The notes under the pieces were generated by a model that was given only the letters and a program-made list of their open reading frames with translations, did not search any database and had not been told where the DNA came from. From JASGDN01 sp049840815 (lineage in GTDB: Bacteria > Chloroflexota > Chloroflexia > Thermomicrobiales > UBA6265), in contig JASGJI010000004.1 of NCBI GenBank assembly GCA_049840815.1, positions 259,592-323,591 on the forward strand: a DNA stretch of 64,000 bases, read 5' to 3'. Position numbers and translations under genes: made by a program. The first letter of the stretch is position 1, and every line of letters begins with the position of its first letter. Below are positions 1 to 7,956 of this stretch, one piece after another.

Positions 1-462
1 TTCCATGAGGCCGAGGATGATGCGCTGGAGGCCGCGGTGCCGGCGGCTGACGCGAGCATGGTCCTTCCGGCTTCGGAGAAGGGCGGATTCACCTCTTTCA
101 CCTGGAACACGAACGCGCGGTTGGACCGCGATCGTTTCCTGGCGTTGTTCGAGGAGGAGTGGCCGGAGTCGGTCCTGCGGGTGAAGGGACGCGTTCGTCT
201 TCCCGATGGTGTGACGGCCAGTGTCTCCGTGATCCGGAACGCGGTTGACCTCGACGAATACACCGACGAGGAGGCCGAAATGGCCGACGCCGAGATGGAC
301 GAGGCGATGCGGGAGGCCTTCGAGGAGGAGGGGCTGCCGTGGGAGGACGAGGAGGAAGCGCTGGCGATGTATGAGGATGGAACGCTGCTCGTCTTTGTCG
401 GGCGCGATATGCCGCTGGATGATCTTTCTGCCCGTCTGGAGGCCTGCAAGCTCCCGGAATAA
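1..462 (+). CDS. CobW/G3E-family GTPase, C-terminal part (5' end outside window)
   Basis: The reading frame is open from base 1, so only the C-terminal ~153 residues are seen. The segment with SFTWNTNARLDRDRF followed by VLRVKGRVRLPDG fits the C-terminal CobW domain, where a beta strand and the phrase 'lRvKG' are conserved, and the ending LLVFVGRDMPLDDL.ARLEAC is typical of the family tail. An acidic stretch rich in Glu/Asp sits between the two, as is common in this family. G3E GTPases of this type act as metal chaperones or cobalamin-related insertases; the GTP-binding half is not in the window, so the substrate metal cannot be inferred. The gene stops in front of a strong palindrome. The family call is fairly secure; the exact subfamily is not. 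Confidence 0.68.
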   Translation, partial: FHEAEDDALEAAVPAADASMVLPASEKGGFTSFTWNTNARLDRDRFLALFEEEWPESVLRVKGRVRLPDGVTASVSVIRNAVDLDEYTDEEAEMADAEMDEAMREAFEEEGLPWEDEEEALAMYEDGTLLVFVGRDMPLDDLSARLEACKLPE

Positions 463-469
463 TCGCGCG

Positions 470-515
470 AAGACAGCATGGGGCGGTCGTCATGACGACC
501 GCCCCATGCTGTCTT
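470..515 (+). terminator. Perfect 23-bp-arm palindrome after the CobW gene
   Basis: Bases 470-492 and 493-515 are exact reverse complements (arm begins AAGACAGCATGGGGCGG), centred on CATG. It begins 8 bases after the stop codon at 462. The downstream side has only a short CTTTAT, so it may be a hairpin terminator without a long T-run or a bidirectional barrier. Confidence 0.7.
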
Positions 516-664
516 TATGTCCAACGGGATGCAGCGACCAGCACCACCCATCCAACACGATTGGCCTTCGGCCAATGGCGAGCCCCTTTCGTAGTGCATT
601 CCACGGCGAAGCCCGAGATCAATGTCCGTATCTACGGACATTGATAATCCATATGGACTCGGTG

Positions 665-1327
<663 letters not shown>

Positions 1328-1463
1328 CGTCGTCTCCTTCTCCCGGCACATCGCCGTGTGGCCGCCGGGCATCTGGCGGACTGGTCTTCTCCTTGAGCTA
1401 TTGTCTCCCATTTCTCGGCTTGCGTAACCGGGCCACCGGCGGGACGGGCAGCTGGTGCAGACG

Positions 1464-1499
1464 CCGAGGGGAGGAAGTGTCCTGGCTCCCTCCCCTCGG
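1464..1499 (-). terminator. Hairpin downstream of the iron-siderophore binding protein gene
   Basis: CCGAGGGGAGG (1464-1474) pairs exactly with 1489-1499 around a 14-base loop. It lies 35 bases past the stop of the leftward gene ending at 1534 and before the ThuA gene, so it probably ends that transcript. There is no clear T-run. Confidence 0.6.
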
Positions 1500-1533
1500 A
1501 TCGGTCTGGATGCACCCGGATGGGGTGCCGGGA

Positions 1534-2583
1534 TCAGGCGAGCTCGGTTCCCGTCAGGTCCTTCACCACGCGCCGGATGAAATCGGACATCGTGATCGTG
1601 CTGCCGGCCGTCCAGATGTTCGGTTCCCCGAGATTGTGGAAGTTTCCGGCGGCGACGAACGGGATTGCCTTCCAGATATCGCTGTTGAAGAAGGCCGTGA
1701 ACTCGGAGGCGTTCGCGGCGGACTGCGACATGAAGAAGAGGGTCTCGGCCGGGAAGGTCCCGAGCTGCTCGACCGAAACGGGGGCGTAATGCAGCTTCGG
1801 GTTCTCGGTGTTCTCCGGGGCGACGTTCTCGAGTCCGAGCTCGCTGAGGATGAACGCCGTGCGGGCGCGGTTGTTGAAGAGGTTGGCCTCCGCCTGGTCG
1901 TTGAACGAGCCATAGAGGAAGGAGCGGCCCGCGAACTCCGACCCGCCGACAACCTTGGCGCCTTCCGCGAGCAGGGCATTGAAGGCCGCGATGGCCTCCT
2001 GCGCTTCCGCCTCCTTGTTCACGGCGATGGCGACCTTGGTCAGGATTCCCTGGAAGTTCTCGACCGGTGTTTCCCCCTGGGGTGTGGCGAACGGCGAGTA
2101 GGTCGCCAATTGCACGACCGGGGCGATGGCTTCCAGCTTGTCAAGGACCTCATCCTGGCGCGGGCTGGCGGCGAGGATCAGGTCCGGTTTCAGGGCGGCG
2201 ATAGCCTCGATGTCCAGCTCATCGCGGGCACCGACATCGACCACATCGGATGGATAGGTTGGGATCTGCACCCACTGCGGGACACTGTCGCGCTCGGCCA
2301 CGCCGACCGGCATCACCCCGAGGATCGAGAGGTTCTCGCAGAGTTCGTATTCCAGGGCGACGACGCGCTGCGGTGTGCCCGTGATCGTGATCTCGCCGTT
2401 CACCGCCGACACGACGCGCGTATCGTCGCCCACGACGGGTGAAGGGGCTGGCGAGGCGCTCGCGGATGCATCCGCCGTCGCGTCCTGGGCCATCGCCTGC
2501 CGGGCGAGCGGGATTCCCGCGAGTCCTGCCAGAGCTGCGGCGGCGGTGTTTCCAGCGAATCGCCGGCGTGAAATCGACGTCAT
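1534..2583 (-). CDS. Iron-siderophore ABC transporter substrate-binding protein
   Basis: 349 residues. The N-terminus SRRRFAGNTAAAALAGLAG is a twin-arginine signal, followed by a low-complexity Ala/Ser/Pro linker typical of exported proteins in this genome. The body has the class III binding protein pattern: PQRVVALEYELCENLSILG near the start of lobe 1, then IPTYPSDVVDVGARDELDIEAIAALKPDLILAA, a long connecting helix, and lobe 2 ending near the C-terminus. This fits FepB/FhuD/CeuE-type carriers (PF01497). The ATG at 2583 has GAGAGGA upstream. No permease or ATPase gene lies next to it, so it must partner with components encoded elsewhere. A possible operator sits at 2643-2670. Confidence 0.85.
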   Translation of the reverse strand: MTSISRRRFAGNTAAAALAGLAGIPLARQAMAQDATADASASASPAPSPVVGDDTRVVSAVNGEITITGTPQRVVALEYELCENLSILGVMPVGVAERDSVPQWVQIPTYPSDVVDVGARDELDIEAIAALKPDLILAASPRQDEVLDKLEAIAPVVQLATYSPFATPQGETPVENFQGILTKVAIAVNKEAEAQEAIAAFNALLAEGAKVVGGSEFAGRSFLYGSFNDQAEANLFNNRARTAFILSELGLENVAPENTENPKLHYAPVSVEQLGTFPAETLFFMSQSAANASEFTAFFNSDIWKAIPFVAAGNFHNLGEPNIWTAGSTITMSDFIRRVVKDLTGTELA

Positions 2584-2642
2584 GGGTGTCCTCTCGTTTG
2601 CTTGCGCATACCTCGCCTTCGCATCATGGCGCGGAGGTGTGT

Positions 2643-2670
2643 CAATATCCTACTAGAATAGTACGGATTG
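2643..2670 (-). promoter_or_regulatory. AT-rich imperfect inverted repeat upstream of the iron-siderophore binding protein
   Basis: TACTA (2651-2655) and TAGTA (2659-2663) flank GAA, and the outer bases extend the symmetry to CAAT...ATTG with one-base slips. The site lies about 60 bases upstream of the start codon in an otherwise GC-rich region. An iron-responsive repressor (Fur or DtxR class) would be expected here, but the sequence is not a textbook match to either box, so the assignment is inference. Confidence 0.35.
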
Positions 2671-2722
2671 GACGAAGGGGGTTTGGCGGTGCTGCCCGAT
2701 TGGGGCGACCGGATGACGGGAC

Positions 2723-2757
2723 AAAGCCCGGTGTCCCTCACGAGAAGGGCCGGGCTT
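2723..2757 (-). terminator. Hairpin terminator after the M20 peptidase gene
   Basis: AAAGCCCGG (2723-2731) pairs with 2750-2757 (CCGGGCTT). On the minus strand it follows the stop at 2786 by about 30 bases and ends in CTTTG, so it probably terminates the leftward peptidase transcript. Confidence 0.55.
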
Positions 2758-2785
2758 CGTCGATGACCGATGGGGTACGCAGCGG

Positions 2786-4150
2786 TCAGGCTGTCGCGCA
2801 GAATCGCACCACGAGGTCGTGGACGAACTGCGCCCCGAAGGCCAGGTCGTCGATATGGATGCGCTCGTTGTGCCCGTGGACCAGCGGATCGTACTCCGTC
2901 ATCCGTTCGGTGGGCAGGAGCGGGAAGAAGCCGTAGATCTTCACGCCTGGAATCAGCGGGGCGTCCGTGCCGCCGGAAACGAGGTACGGGATCACGTCGA
3001 TACCCGGCTGCAATGCCGCCATCGTCGCCTTGATTGCCTCGAAGAAGGGCGACTCGGGATCGGCGGCGACGCCCGTTTCCCGGCTCGTCAACTCCACCGT
3101 CGCCAGCTCGCTCAGCAGGGCGGCAATCTCGGCCCGGAACGCCTTCGGATCACTGCCCGGCAGCAGGCGGCCGTCAACGTCCAGCACGACCTCGGACGGG
3201 ATGACATTGATCAACTGGCCGCCGTGGATGATCGTCGGGACGGCAGTATCGTGCGTCGTGGCGCGGAGCATCAGCAGCTCCAGCTCCCCCAGCGGCAGTG
3301 CGGCGACCTGGTCCCACTGTGGGTCCGGCGTGTCGAGGATGTTCCGGATCTTCATCGTCGTGGCATCGCTGATGGCATCCGCCGCGGCGATGCCCTCCAG
3401 CATCATGCGCACCGGCGCGGTCAGCTTCATCGTGCCCCGCCACGACGCCAGCTTCAGCAGCACCTCGCCCATGCGGACCATCGCGGTGTCGTCCAGCGGC
3501 ACGGAGGCGTGCCCCGGCGATGCGCTGGTCGTGATCCGCAGGCGCGATGAGCCCTTCTCGCCCGCCTGGCAGAGATAGAACAGCGCGTCTTCCACCTGCA
3601 TCACCGATCCACCCCCCTCGTTGATGCCGAACTCGGCATCAAGCAGGTCGGGACGGTGCTTCCAGACGTAATCGGCACCGAAGTCGCCGCCGGCCTCCTC
3701 ATCGGCGAAGGCGGCGAAGATCACATCGCGGTCCAGGGTGACGCCGGAGCGTTTCAGGACCACCAGCGCGGCCAGTTCCGCCGCGACCTGGCTCTTCATG
3801 TCGATGGCGCCGCGTCCCCACAGGTAGCCGTCCACGAGGTCGCCGCCGAAAGGATCGCGCTCCCACTTGTCGCGCTCCACACTGACGACATCGACGTGAC
3901 CCATGAGCAGGATCGGCTTCGCGGTCGCAGTCTCGGCCTGGAGGCGGGCGACGATGCTGGCGCGGCCTGGCGCGGAATCGACGATGTCGTAGCCGATGAC
4001 TTCGGTATCGAGAATCGCGGCGATCGCATCGCAGGCGGCGCGTTCATTGCCGGGAAGGTTGATGGTGTCGATCCGCAGCAGCGTTTGGAGATAGTCGATC
4101 GAGAGATCGCGCAGGGTCGGATCGATGGTTGGGACGGTGGGTGCAGACAT
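2786..4150 (-). CDS. M20-family metallopeptidase (dipeptidase/deacylase)
   Basis: 454 residues. GHVDVVS (first zinc ligand His-x-Asp) is followed by WGRGAIDMKS (bridging Asp) and FADEEAGGDFGADYV (catalytic and metal-binding Glu-Glu). The dimerisation domain comes next, with SPGHASVP, and a late YLVSGGTDAPLIPG...HGHNERI segment gives the last His ligand. This is the full M20 order (CPG2/ArgE/DapE/ACY1 group), of normal length. The N-terminus has no signal peptide, so it is probably cytoplasmic. The start at 4150 has AGGA upstream; a much longer open frame upstream is GC-driven read-through without similarity. The substrate (dipeptide or N-acyl amino acid) is not identifiable. Confidence 0.85.
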   Translation of the reverse strand: MSAPTVPTIDPTLRDLSIDYLQTLLRIDTINLPGNERAACDAIAAILDTEVIGYDIVDSAPGRASIVARLQAETATAKPILLMGHVDVVSVERDKWERDPFGGDLVDGYLWGRGAIDMKSQVAAELAALVVLKRSGVTLDRDVIFAAFADEEAGGDFGADYVWKHRPDLLDAEFGINEGGGSVMQVEDALFYLCQAGEKGSSRLRITTSASPGHASVPLDDTAMVRMGEVLLKLASWRGTMKLTAPVRMMLEGIAAADAISDATTMKIRNILDTPDPQWDQVAALPLGELELLMLRATTHDTAVPTIIHGGQLINVIPSEVVLDVDGRLLPGSDPKAFRAEIAALLSELATVELTSRETGVAADPESPFFEAIKATMAALQPGIDVIPYLVSGGTDAPLIPGVKIYGFFPLLPTERMTEYDPLVHGHNERIHIDDLAFGAQFVHDLVVRFCATA

Positions 4151-4262
4151 GGCACTATCCTGTGAACGGGGTGATGCACGAGGTGTCGGGGCAGCCAGAC
4201 TGGCCTGCCAGATCGATGGTACAGGAGATTCGCGGCGTGGTCCGCGAAGGGAGGGGCATGCG

Positions 4263-4895
4263 ATGACCGAGCGGCAGGCTGATGGGATGGAATGCGGGCA
4301 TGGACGGTCGCGCCGCTGGGTGCTCGGAATGGGCGGCGTTGCCCTTGCCGGGGTCGTGGCAGGCAGGACCTCGGCGGCGATCCCCGCTGCGACGCCGGAT
4401 GCCTCCCCAGTGGCGGATATCCCGAATGCCCCGGCGTTCATGCTGCTCCGGAATATCGGCGAGGTGCCGGATCGCCTGATCGGAGCCTCCACCGATGCCG
4501 CCGGGTCGGTGGTCCTGCGGACGTTCGACGACTCGACCGGTGTGCGGCGGGAGGCGCTGGGGCCGGTCGATCTGGAGGTGCCGGCGGGGGCGACCGTTGC
4601 GCTCGCGCCGGGAGAACCACAACTGATGCTCGTCGATGTCCAGCGCGTGCTGCCGCCGAATACCTGGTACGCGCTGACCCTGGAGTTTGCGCGGTCCGGC
4701 ACGATTGTGGTGCCCGTCAACGTCCGCTGGGGCGGCGCGCCGATCATCGAGAACGTGAACCGGGCGAATCGGTACACCAGCGGCGACCTGACCGTGATCG
4801 AGCCGTGGGCGTTCCCGACCGGGCAGGCCGAGATCGTGACGCCCGTTCCGGTGGGTTCCCCGGTCGCCACGCCGAATGCATCGGCCGCCGGATGA
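4263..4895 (+). CDS. Exported PCu(A)C-like (copper chaperone fold) protein with degenerate metal motif
   Basis: 210 residues, divergent from the M20 gene. SRRWVLGMGGVALAGVVAG is a twin-arginine-like signal, followed by the linker ATPDASPVA. The body LLRNIGEVPDRLIGASTDAAGSVVLR and VDLEVPAGATVALAPGEPQLMLVDVQ follows the PCuAC (DUF461) fold, in which Cu(I) is held by a Met and an H-x-M in a phrase like YHVMLMGL. Here the His position reads Gln (QLM) and the earlier Met is absent, so classical copper binding looks lost. A conserved-looking strand VPVNVRWGG closes the domain, and a Pro/Thr/Ala tail follows. The ATG at 4263 has GGGAGGGG upstream. The fold is fairly sure; the copper role is doubtful. 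Confidence 0.65.
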   Translation: MTERQADGMECGHGRSRRWVLGMGGVALAGVVAGRTSAAIPAATPDASPVADIPNAPAFMLLRNIGEVPDRLIGASTDAAGSVVLRTFDDSTGVRREALGPVDLEVPAGATVALAPGEPQLMLVDVQRVLPPNTWYALTLEFARSGTIVVPVNVRWGGAPIIENVNRANRYTSGDLTVIEPWAFPTGQAEIVTPVPVGSPVATPNASAAG

Positions 4896-4963
4896 GGCGG
4901 TGGCACTACCCCTGCATATCGAGGGGGTAGCAGCCACTCGGGCCGAATCGGAAGGTGTCCTCC

Positions 4964-5209
4964 GTGTTCTCTCTTCCCTCCTTCACCGATCAGCGCGCGG
5001 CGCTCGGCCCGCTCTCGTTCACGGTAGGCACCCGGCCTGCGGAATTCTTCGTGGTCGGCGAGCGGCGTGACGATCCCATGCACCTGCTCCTGCGCGATCC
5101 GGACGGCGTCTTTTATGGATGCCTCCTTCCGGATGGAGAGCCGACACCCGTGGAGCCAGACGACACGTGGCGGCTCGAACCGCAGGCGCTGGAGACGTCC
5201 ATCCTCTGA
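4964..5209 (+). CDS. Small hypothetical protein
   Basis: About 81 residues, no family recognised. It is polar, has no signal or membrane segment, and contains a compact beta-rich-looking middle (HLLLRDPDGVFYGCLLPDG). The GTG at 4964 is preferred because GGAAGG ends 8 bases upstream; a GTG at 4955 is also in frame. It follows the PCuAC-like gene by 68 bases in the same direction and ends just before a strong hairpin, so it could be the last gene of that transcript. Confidence 0.5.
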   Translation: MFSLPSFTDQRAALGPLSFTVGTRPAEFFVVGERRDDPMHLLLRDPDGVFYGCLLPDGEPTPVEPDDTWRLEPQALETSIL

Positions 5210-5223
5210 CCCTTTCCCTTTGT

Positions 5224-5279
5224 TGAACGCGCCTCGGCGGCACGGTCATCCATCATGACCTGCCGCCGAAGCGCGTTCA
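5224..5279 (+). terminator. Long hairpin between the small hypothetical gene and the ThDP enzyme gene
   Basis: TGAACGCGC at 5224 pairs with GCGCGTTCA at 5271-5279, and the stem continues through CGGCGGCA/TGCCGCCG and GGTCAT/ATGACC with two small interruptions. It starts 15 bases after the stop at 5209. No T-run follows, so termination is likely but not certain. Confidence 0.6.
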
Positions 5280-5323
5280 GTATCCTGTTCCCAGCGAGAG
5301 ACGGCAGGTTGCACCGAGGAGCG

Positions 5324-7123
5324 ATGGCGATGAGCGGAGCGTGGACGCGGACGGTCGGGGATGGGATTGTCGAGCGGTTGCGGGCATGGGGCGTGAACCG
5401 GCTCTTCGGCTACTCTGGCGAGGGCATCAATGGACTGCTGGGGGCGCTGAACCGGGCCGGTGATGACAGCGGCGTGGAGTTCTTTCAGGTCCGGCACGAG
5501 GAATCCGCTGCACTGATGGCCTGCGGGCACGCGAAGTTTACCGGGAAGCCGGGTGTCGTCGTCGCGATGCAGGGGCCGGGGGCGGTGCACATCCTGAACG
5601 GCCTCTATGATGCGAAGCTGGATCATCAGCCGGTTGTCGCCATCGTCGGGCAGGTCTCGCGGATGGCGGAGGGCAGCAACGTCGGGCAGGAAGTCGATTC
5701 GCTCGCGCTCTTCCGCGATGTTGCCAGTGACTTCTGCGAGATGGCGACCAGCGCCGCCGCCGTGCCCCACATCATCGACCGTGCGTTCCGGGTCGCGATC
5801 TCCCGGCGGACGGTTGCCGTCGTCATCCTCCCCCACGACCTCCAGAACCTCCCGGCGGCGGACGCCTCCGGTTCGGCATCGACCCTCTCTGCGCCCATCA
5901 TCGAACCGGCCCACATGATGCCGTCCGACGATGTGCTCCAACGCGCCGCCGATGTCCTGAACGCAGGCGAGCGGGTGGCGATCCTCGTCGGGGCAGGGGC
6001 GTTGCAGGCGACGGACGAGGTGGTCGCGGTGGCGGAGACCCTCGGCGCGGGCATTGCGAAGGCCCTGCTCGGGAAGGCGGCGGTGCCGGACGACATCCCG
6101 TTCGTGACCGGGTCGGTCGGGTGGCTGGGCACGGCGGCGAGCAACCGGATGATGGCCGAATGCGACACGCTCTTCATGATCGGCACGAACTTCCCGTATG
6201 TCGATTTCCTGCCGAAGCCGGGTCAGGCGCGCGGCGTGCAGATCGACCGCGACGCCGGGACGATCGGCGTGCGCTACCCGATCGAGGTGGGGTTGCCGGG
6301 TGATAGCGCGGAGACGCTGCGGGCGTTGTTGCCATTGCTCGTCCCCAAGGCGAACAACGCCTGGCGGGAACGGATCGAGGCGAACGTCCTCGCCTGGCGG
6401 GTGGAAGCGGCCCAGCGGGCGAACGAGCCGGCGAATCCGATCAATCCGCAGAAGCTCTTTACCACGCTCTCCCCGAAGCTGCCGGATCACGCCATCCTCT
6501 GCTCCGACTCGGGCAGTTCGACGGTCTGGTTCGGGCGACACCTCCAGATGCGGGCCGGGATGATGACCTCTGTCTCCGGCACGCTGATGACGATGGGGTG
6601 CGCCCTTCCCTACGCGCTGGCGGCGAAGCTTGCGCACCCCGATCGCCCGGCGCTCGCGTTCGTCGGCGATGGCGCGATGCAGATGAACGGGCTGAGCGAA
6701 CTCCTGACCGTGGCCGATACCTGGCGGCGGTGGGACGATCCTCGTCTCGTGATCCTGGTGCTGAACAACCGCGATCTTGGGTTCGTGACGTGGGAGCAGC
6801 GGGCGATGGAGGGTGATGCCCGCTTCGATGCCTCGCAGGGCGTGCCGGAGTTCCCCTACGCGCGGTATGCCGAGATGCTGGGGTTGCGCGGCATCCTGCT
6901 GGAGGACCCGGACCAGATTGACGCGGCATTCGACGAGGCGCTGTCGGCGGATCGCCCGGTGCTGATCGAGGCGATCACCGATCCTTCCGTCCCGACCTTG
7001 CCGCCGGAGCCGGATGCGGCGGTGCTCGCGAAGCTCACGCGTGCGTTGGCGGCGGAATCGTCCGAGACGGCGGCGCCGGTCCGCGCCCAACTCGGTCGGG
7101 AAGGCGTCGTTATTCCGGAGTAG
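5324..7123 (+). CDS. Thiamine-diphosphate-dependent enzyme (pyruvate oxidase/acetolactate synthase family)
   Basis: 599 residues. The N-terminal pyrimidine domain has GVNRLFGYSGEGINGLL and VRHEESAALMACG with the catalytic Glu at about residue 59. A central Rossmann-like domain (about 190-340) contains VAILVGAGALQA. The C-terminal PP domain has MGCALPYALAAKLA and the GDG at 448-450 followed by AMQMNGLSELLTV, the ThDP-Mg motif. It decarboxylates a 2-oxo acid, most likely pyruvate. PoxB-type pyruvate:quinone oxidoreductase and acetolactate-synthase-like proteins are both possible; no small regulatory subunit gene adjoins it. The ATG at 5324 has GAGGAGCG just upstream, so a longer in-frame start at 5255 was rejected. 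Confidence 0.82.
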   Translation: MAMSGAWTRTVGDGIVERLRAWGVNRLFGYSGEGINGLLGALNRAGDDSGVEFFQVRHEESAALMACGHAKFTGKPGVVVAMQGPGAVHILNGLYDAKLDHQPVVAIVGQVSRMAEGSNVGQEVDSLALFRDVASDFCEMATSAAAVPHIIDRAFRVAISRRTVAVVILPHDLQNLPAADASGSASTLSAPIIEPAHMMPSDDVLQRAADVLNAGERVAILVGAGALQATDEVVAVAETLGAGIAKALLGKAAVPDDIPFVTGSVGWLGTAASNRMMAECDTLFMIGTNFPYVDFLPKPGQARGVQIDRDAGTIGVRYPIEVGLPGDSAETLRALLPLLVPKANNAWRERIEANVLAWRVEAAQRANEPANPINPQKLFTTLSPKLPDHAILCSDSGSSTVWFGRHLQMRAGMMTSVSGTLMTMGCALPYALAAKLAHPDRPALAFVGDGAMQMNGLSELLTVADTWRRWDDPRLVILVLNNRDLGFVTWEQRAMEGDARFDASQGVPEFPYARYAEMLGLRGILLEDPDQIDAAFDEALSADRPVLIEAITDPSVPTLPPEPDAAVLAKLTRALAAESSETAAPVRAQLGREGVVIPE

Positions 7124-7126
7124 CGA

Positions 7127-7828
7127 CTACTGTGAGCCGGTGGCCGCATCGTTGTAGTCGCGCATCGGCAGGTCGATGGGCTGGCGGTCCGTGGCCGGGA
7201 CGAAGATCGGAGCGCTGGCCGTGAAGGCGATCCGATAGGTGCCGGGAGCTCGCTCGATCGTCAGGTGATGGGCCCCGGTCGGGACGGCGTCCAGCACGAT
7301 CGTGCCATCGCCGTCGTCATCGCAGCTCGCGATGGGTGTCTCGTCGAGACTCAGGCAGACGCCAGGAACGAGTTCACCGCTCACGCGGTTGATGGGCCGG
7401 ATCGTCAGTGGGGCGGCCGGGACATCCGGATCGACATCGGGCGTCACGTAGGCCCATTGGTAGGCGGGACCCAATGCGGCGACCGTCACCGTGAAGGTCG
7501 GGGAGCGGAGGAAGCCGGGTGTCACCCGTGTCTGCTCGACGCTGTAGGAGCCGGGAGGTACATCGGTGAAGTGGACGTTGCCCGTACCGGCTTCGTCGCA
7601 ACGCGACTCGCTGAACCCGAGCAGGATGTAGCAATTGCCCGGCACCTGCAGGTCCGTGCGCGGGTCGAGCGTGCGGATCGTCAGCCCCATCGGATTGGGC
7701 ATCGGCGTGTCCTGCGCAGATGCCATCGGGGTAGCGGTGCCTGGCCCCATGAGCATGCCGAGCACGGAGGTGGTGGTGAGGATGCGGGACCATCCATGCC
7801 GGATGCGGCGTCGATATCGCGTGATCAC
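7127..7828 (-). CDS. Secreted protein with two prealbumin-like repeats
   Basis: 233 residues. A basic N-terminus (RYRRRIRHGWSR) and hydrophobic stretch ending near MASAQD make a signal peptide. Two similar units follow: LTIRTLDP...VPGNCYILLGF...CDEAGTGNVHFTDVPPGSYSVEQ and LTIRPINR...VPGVCLSLDE...SCDDDGDGTIVLDAVPTGAHHLTIE. Each has a Cys pair and a turn plus 'vP.G.y.l.' strand, as in SpaA/prealbumin-like beta domains. The repeat units are seen; a cell-surface or adhesion role is inference. The start codon is GTG at 7828 with AGGAAACC upstream. It converges tail to tail with the ThDP enzyme gene, four bases apart. Confidence 0.6.
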   Translation of the reverse strand: MITRYRRRIRHGWSRILTTTSVLGMLMGPGTATPMASAQDTPMPNPMGLTIRTLDPRTDLQVPGNCYILLGFSESRCDEAGTGNVHFTDVPPGSYSVEQTRVTPGFLRSPTFTVTVAALGPAYQWAYVTPDVDPDVPAAPLTIRPINRVSGELVPGVCLSLDETPIASCDDDGDGTIVLDAVPTGAHHLTIERAPGTYRIAFTASAPIFVPATDRQPIDLPMRDYNDAATGSQ

Positions 7829-7956
7829 CCGCCGGTTTCCTGCCTTCCTGTTCCTGGTATGCGTTCGGGATGTCCCGCAAGGGGGACAGCGTGCGCATGC
7901 ACGATGATGGCCACCGGCCTTCGCGGCGGGAATGATAAGGGATCGGGCGCGACGGG

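Noticed and set aside
4155..5083. N-terminal extension of the M20 peptidase frame and an antisense frame
   Set aside because: They overlap the PCuAC-like gene on the other strand, have no family match, and the peptidase has a good start with Shine-Dalgarno at 4150.
5246..7090. 614-codon open frame on the minus strand
   Set aside because: It is antisense to the ThDP enzyme, Arg/Pro/His-rich and without any domain; a typical shadow of high-GC coding DNA.
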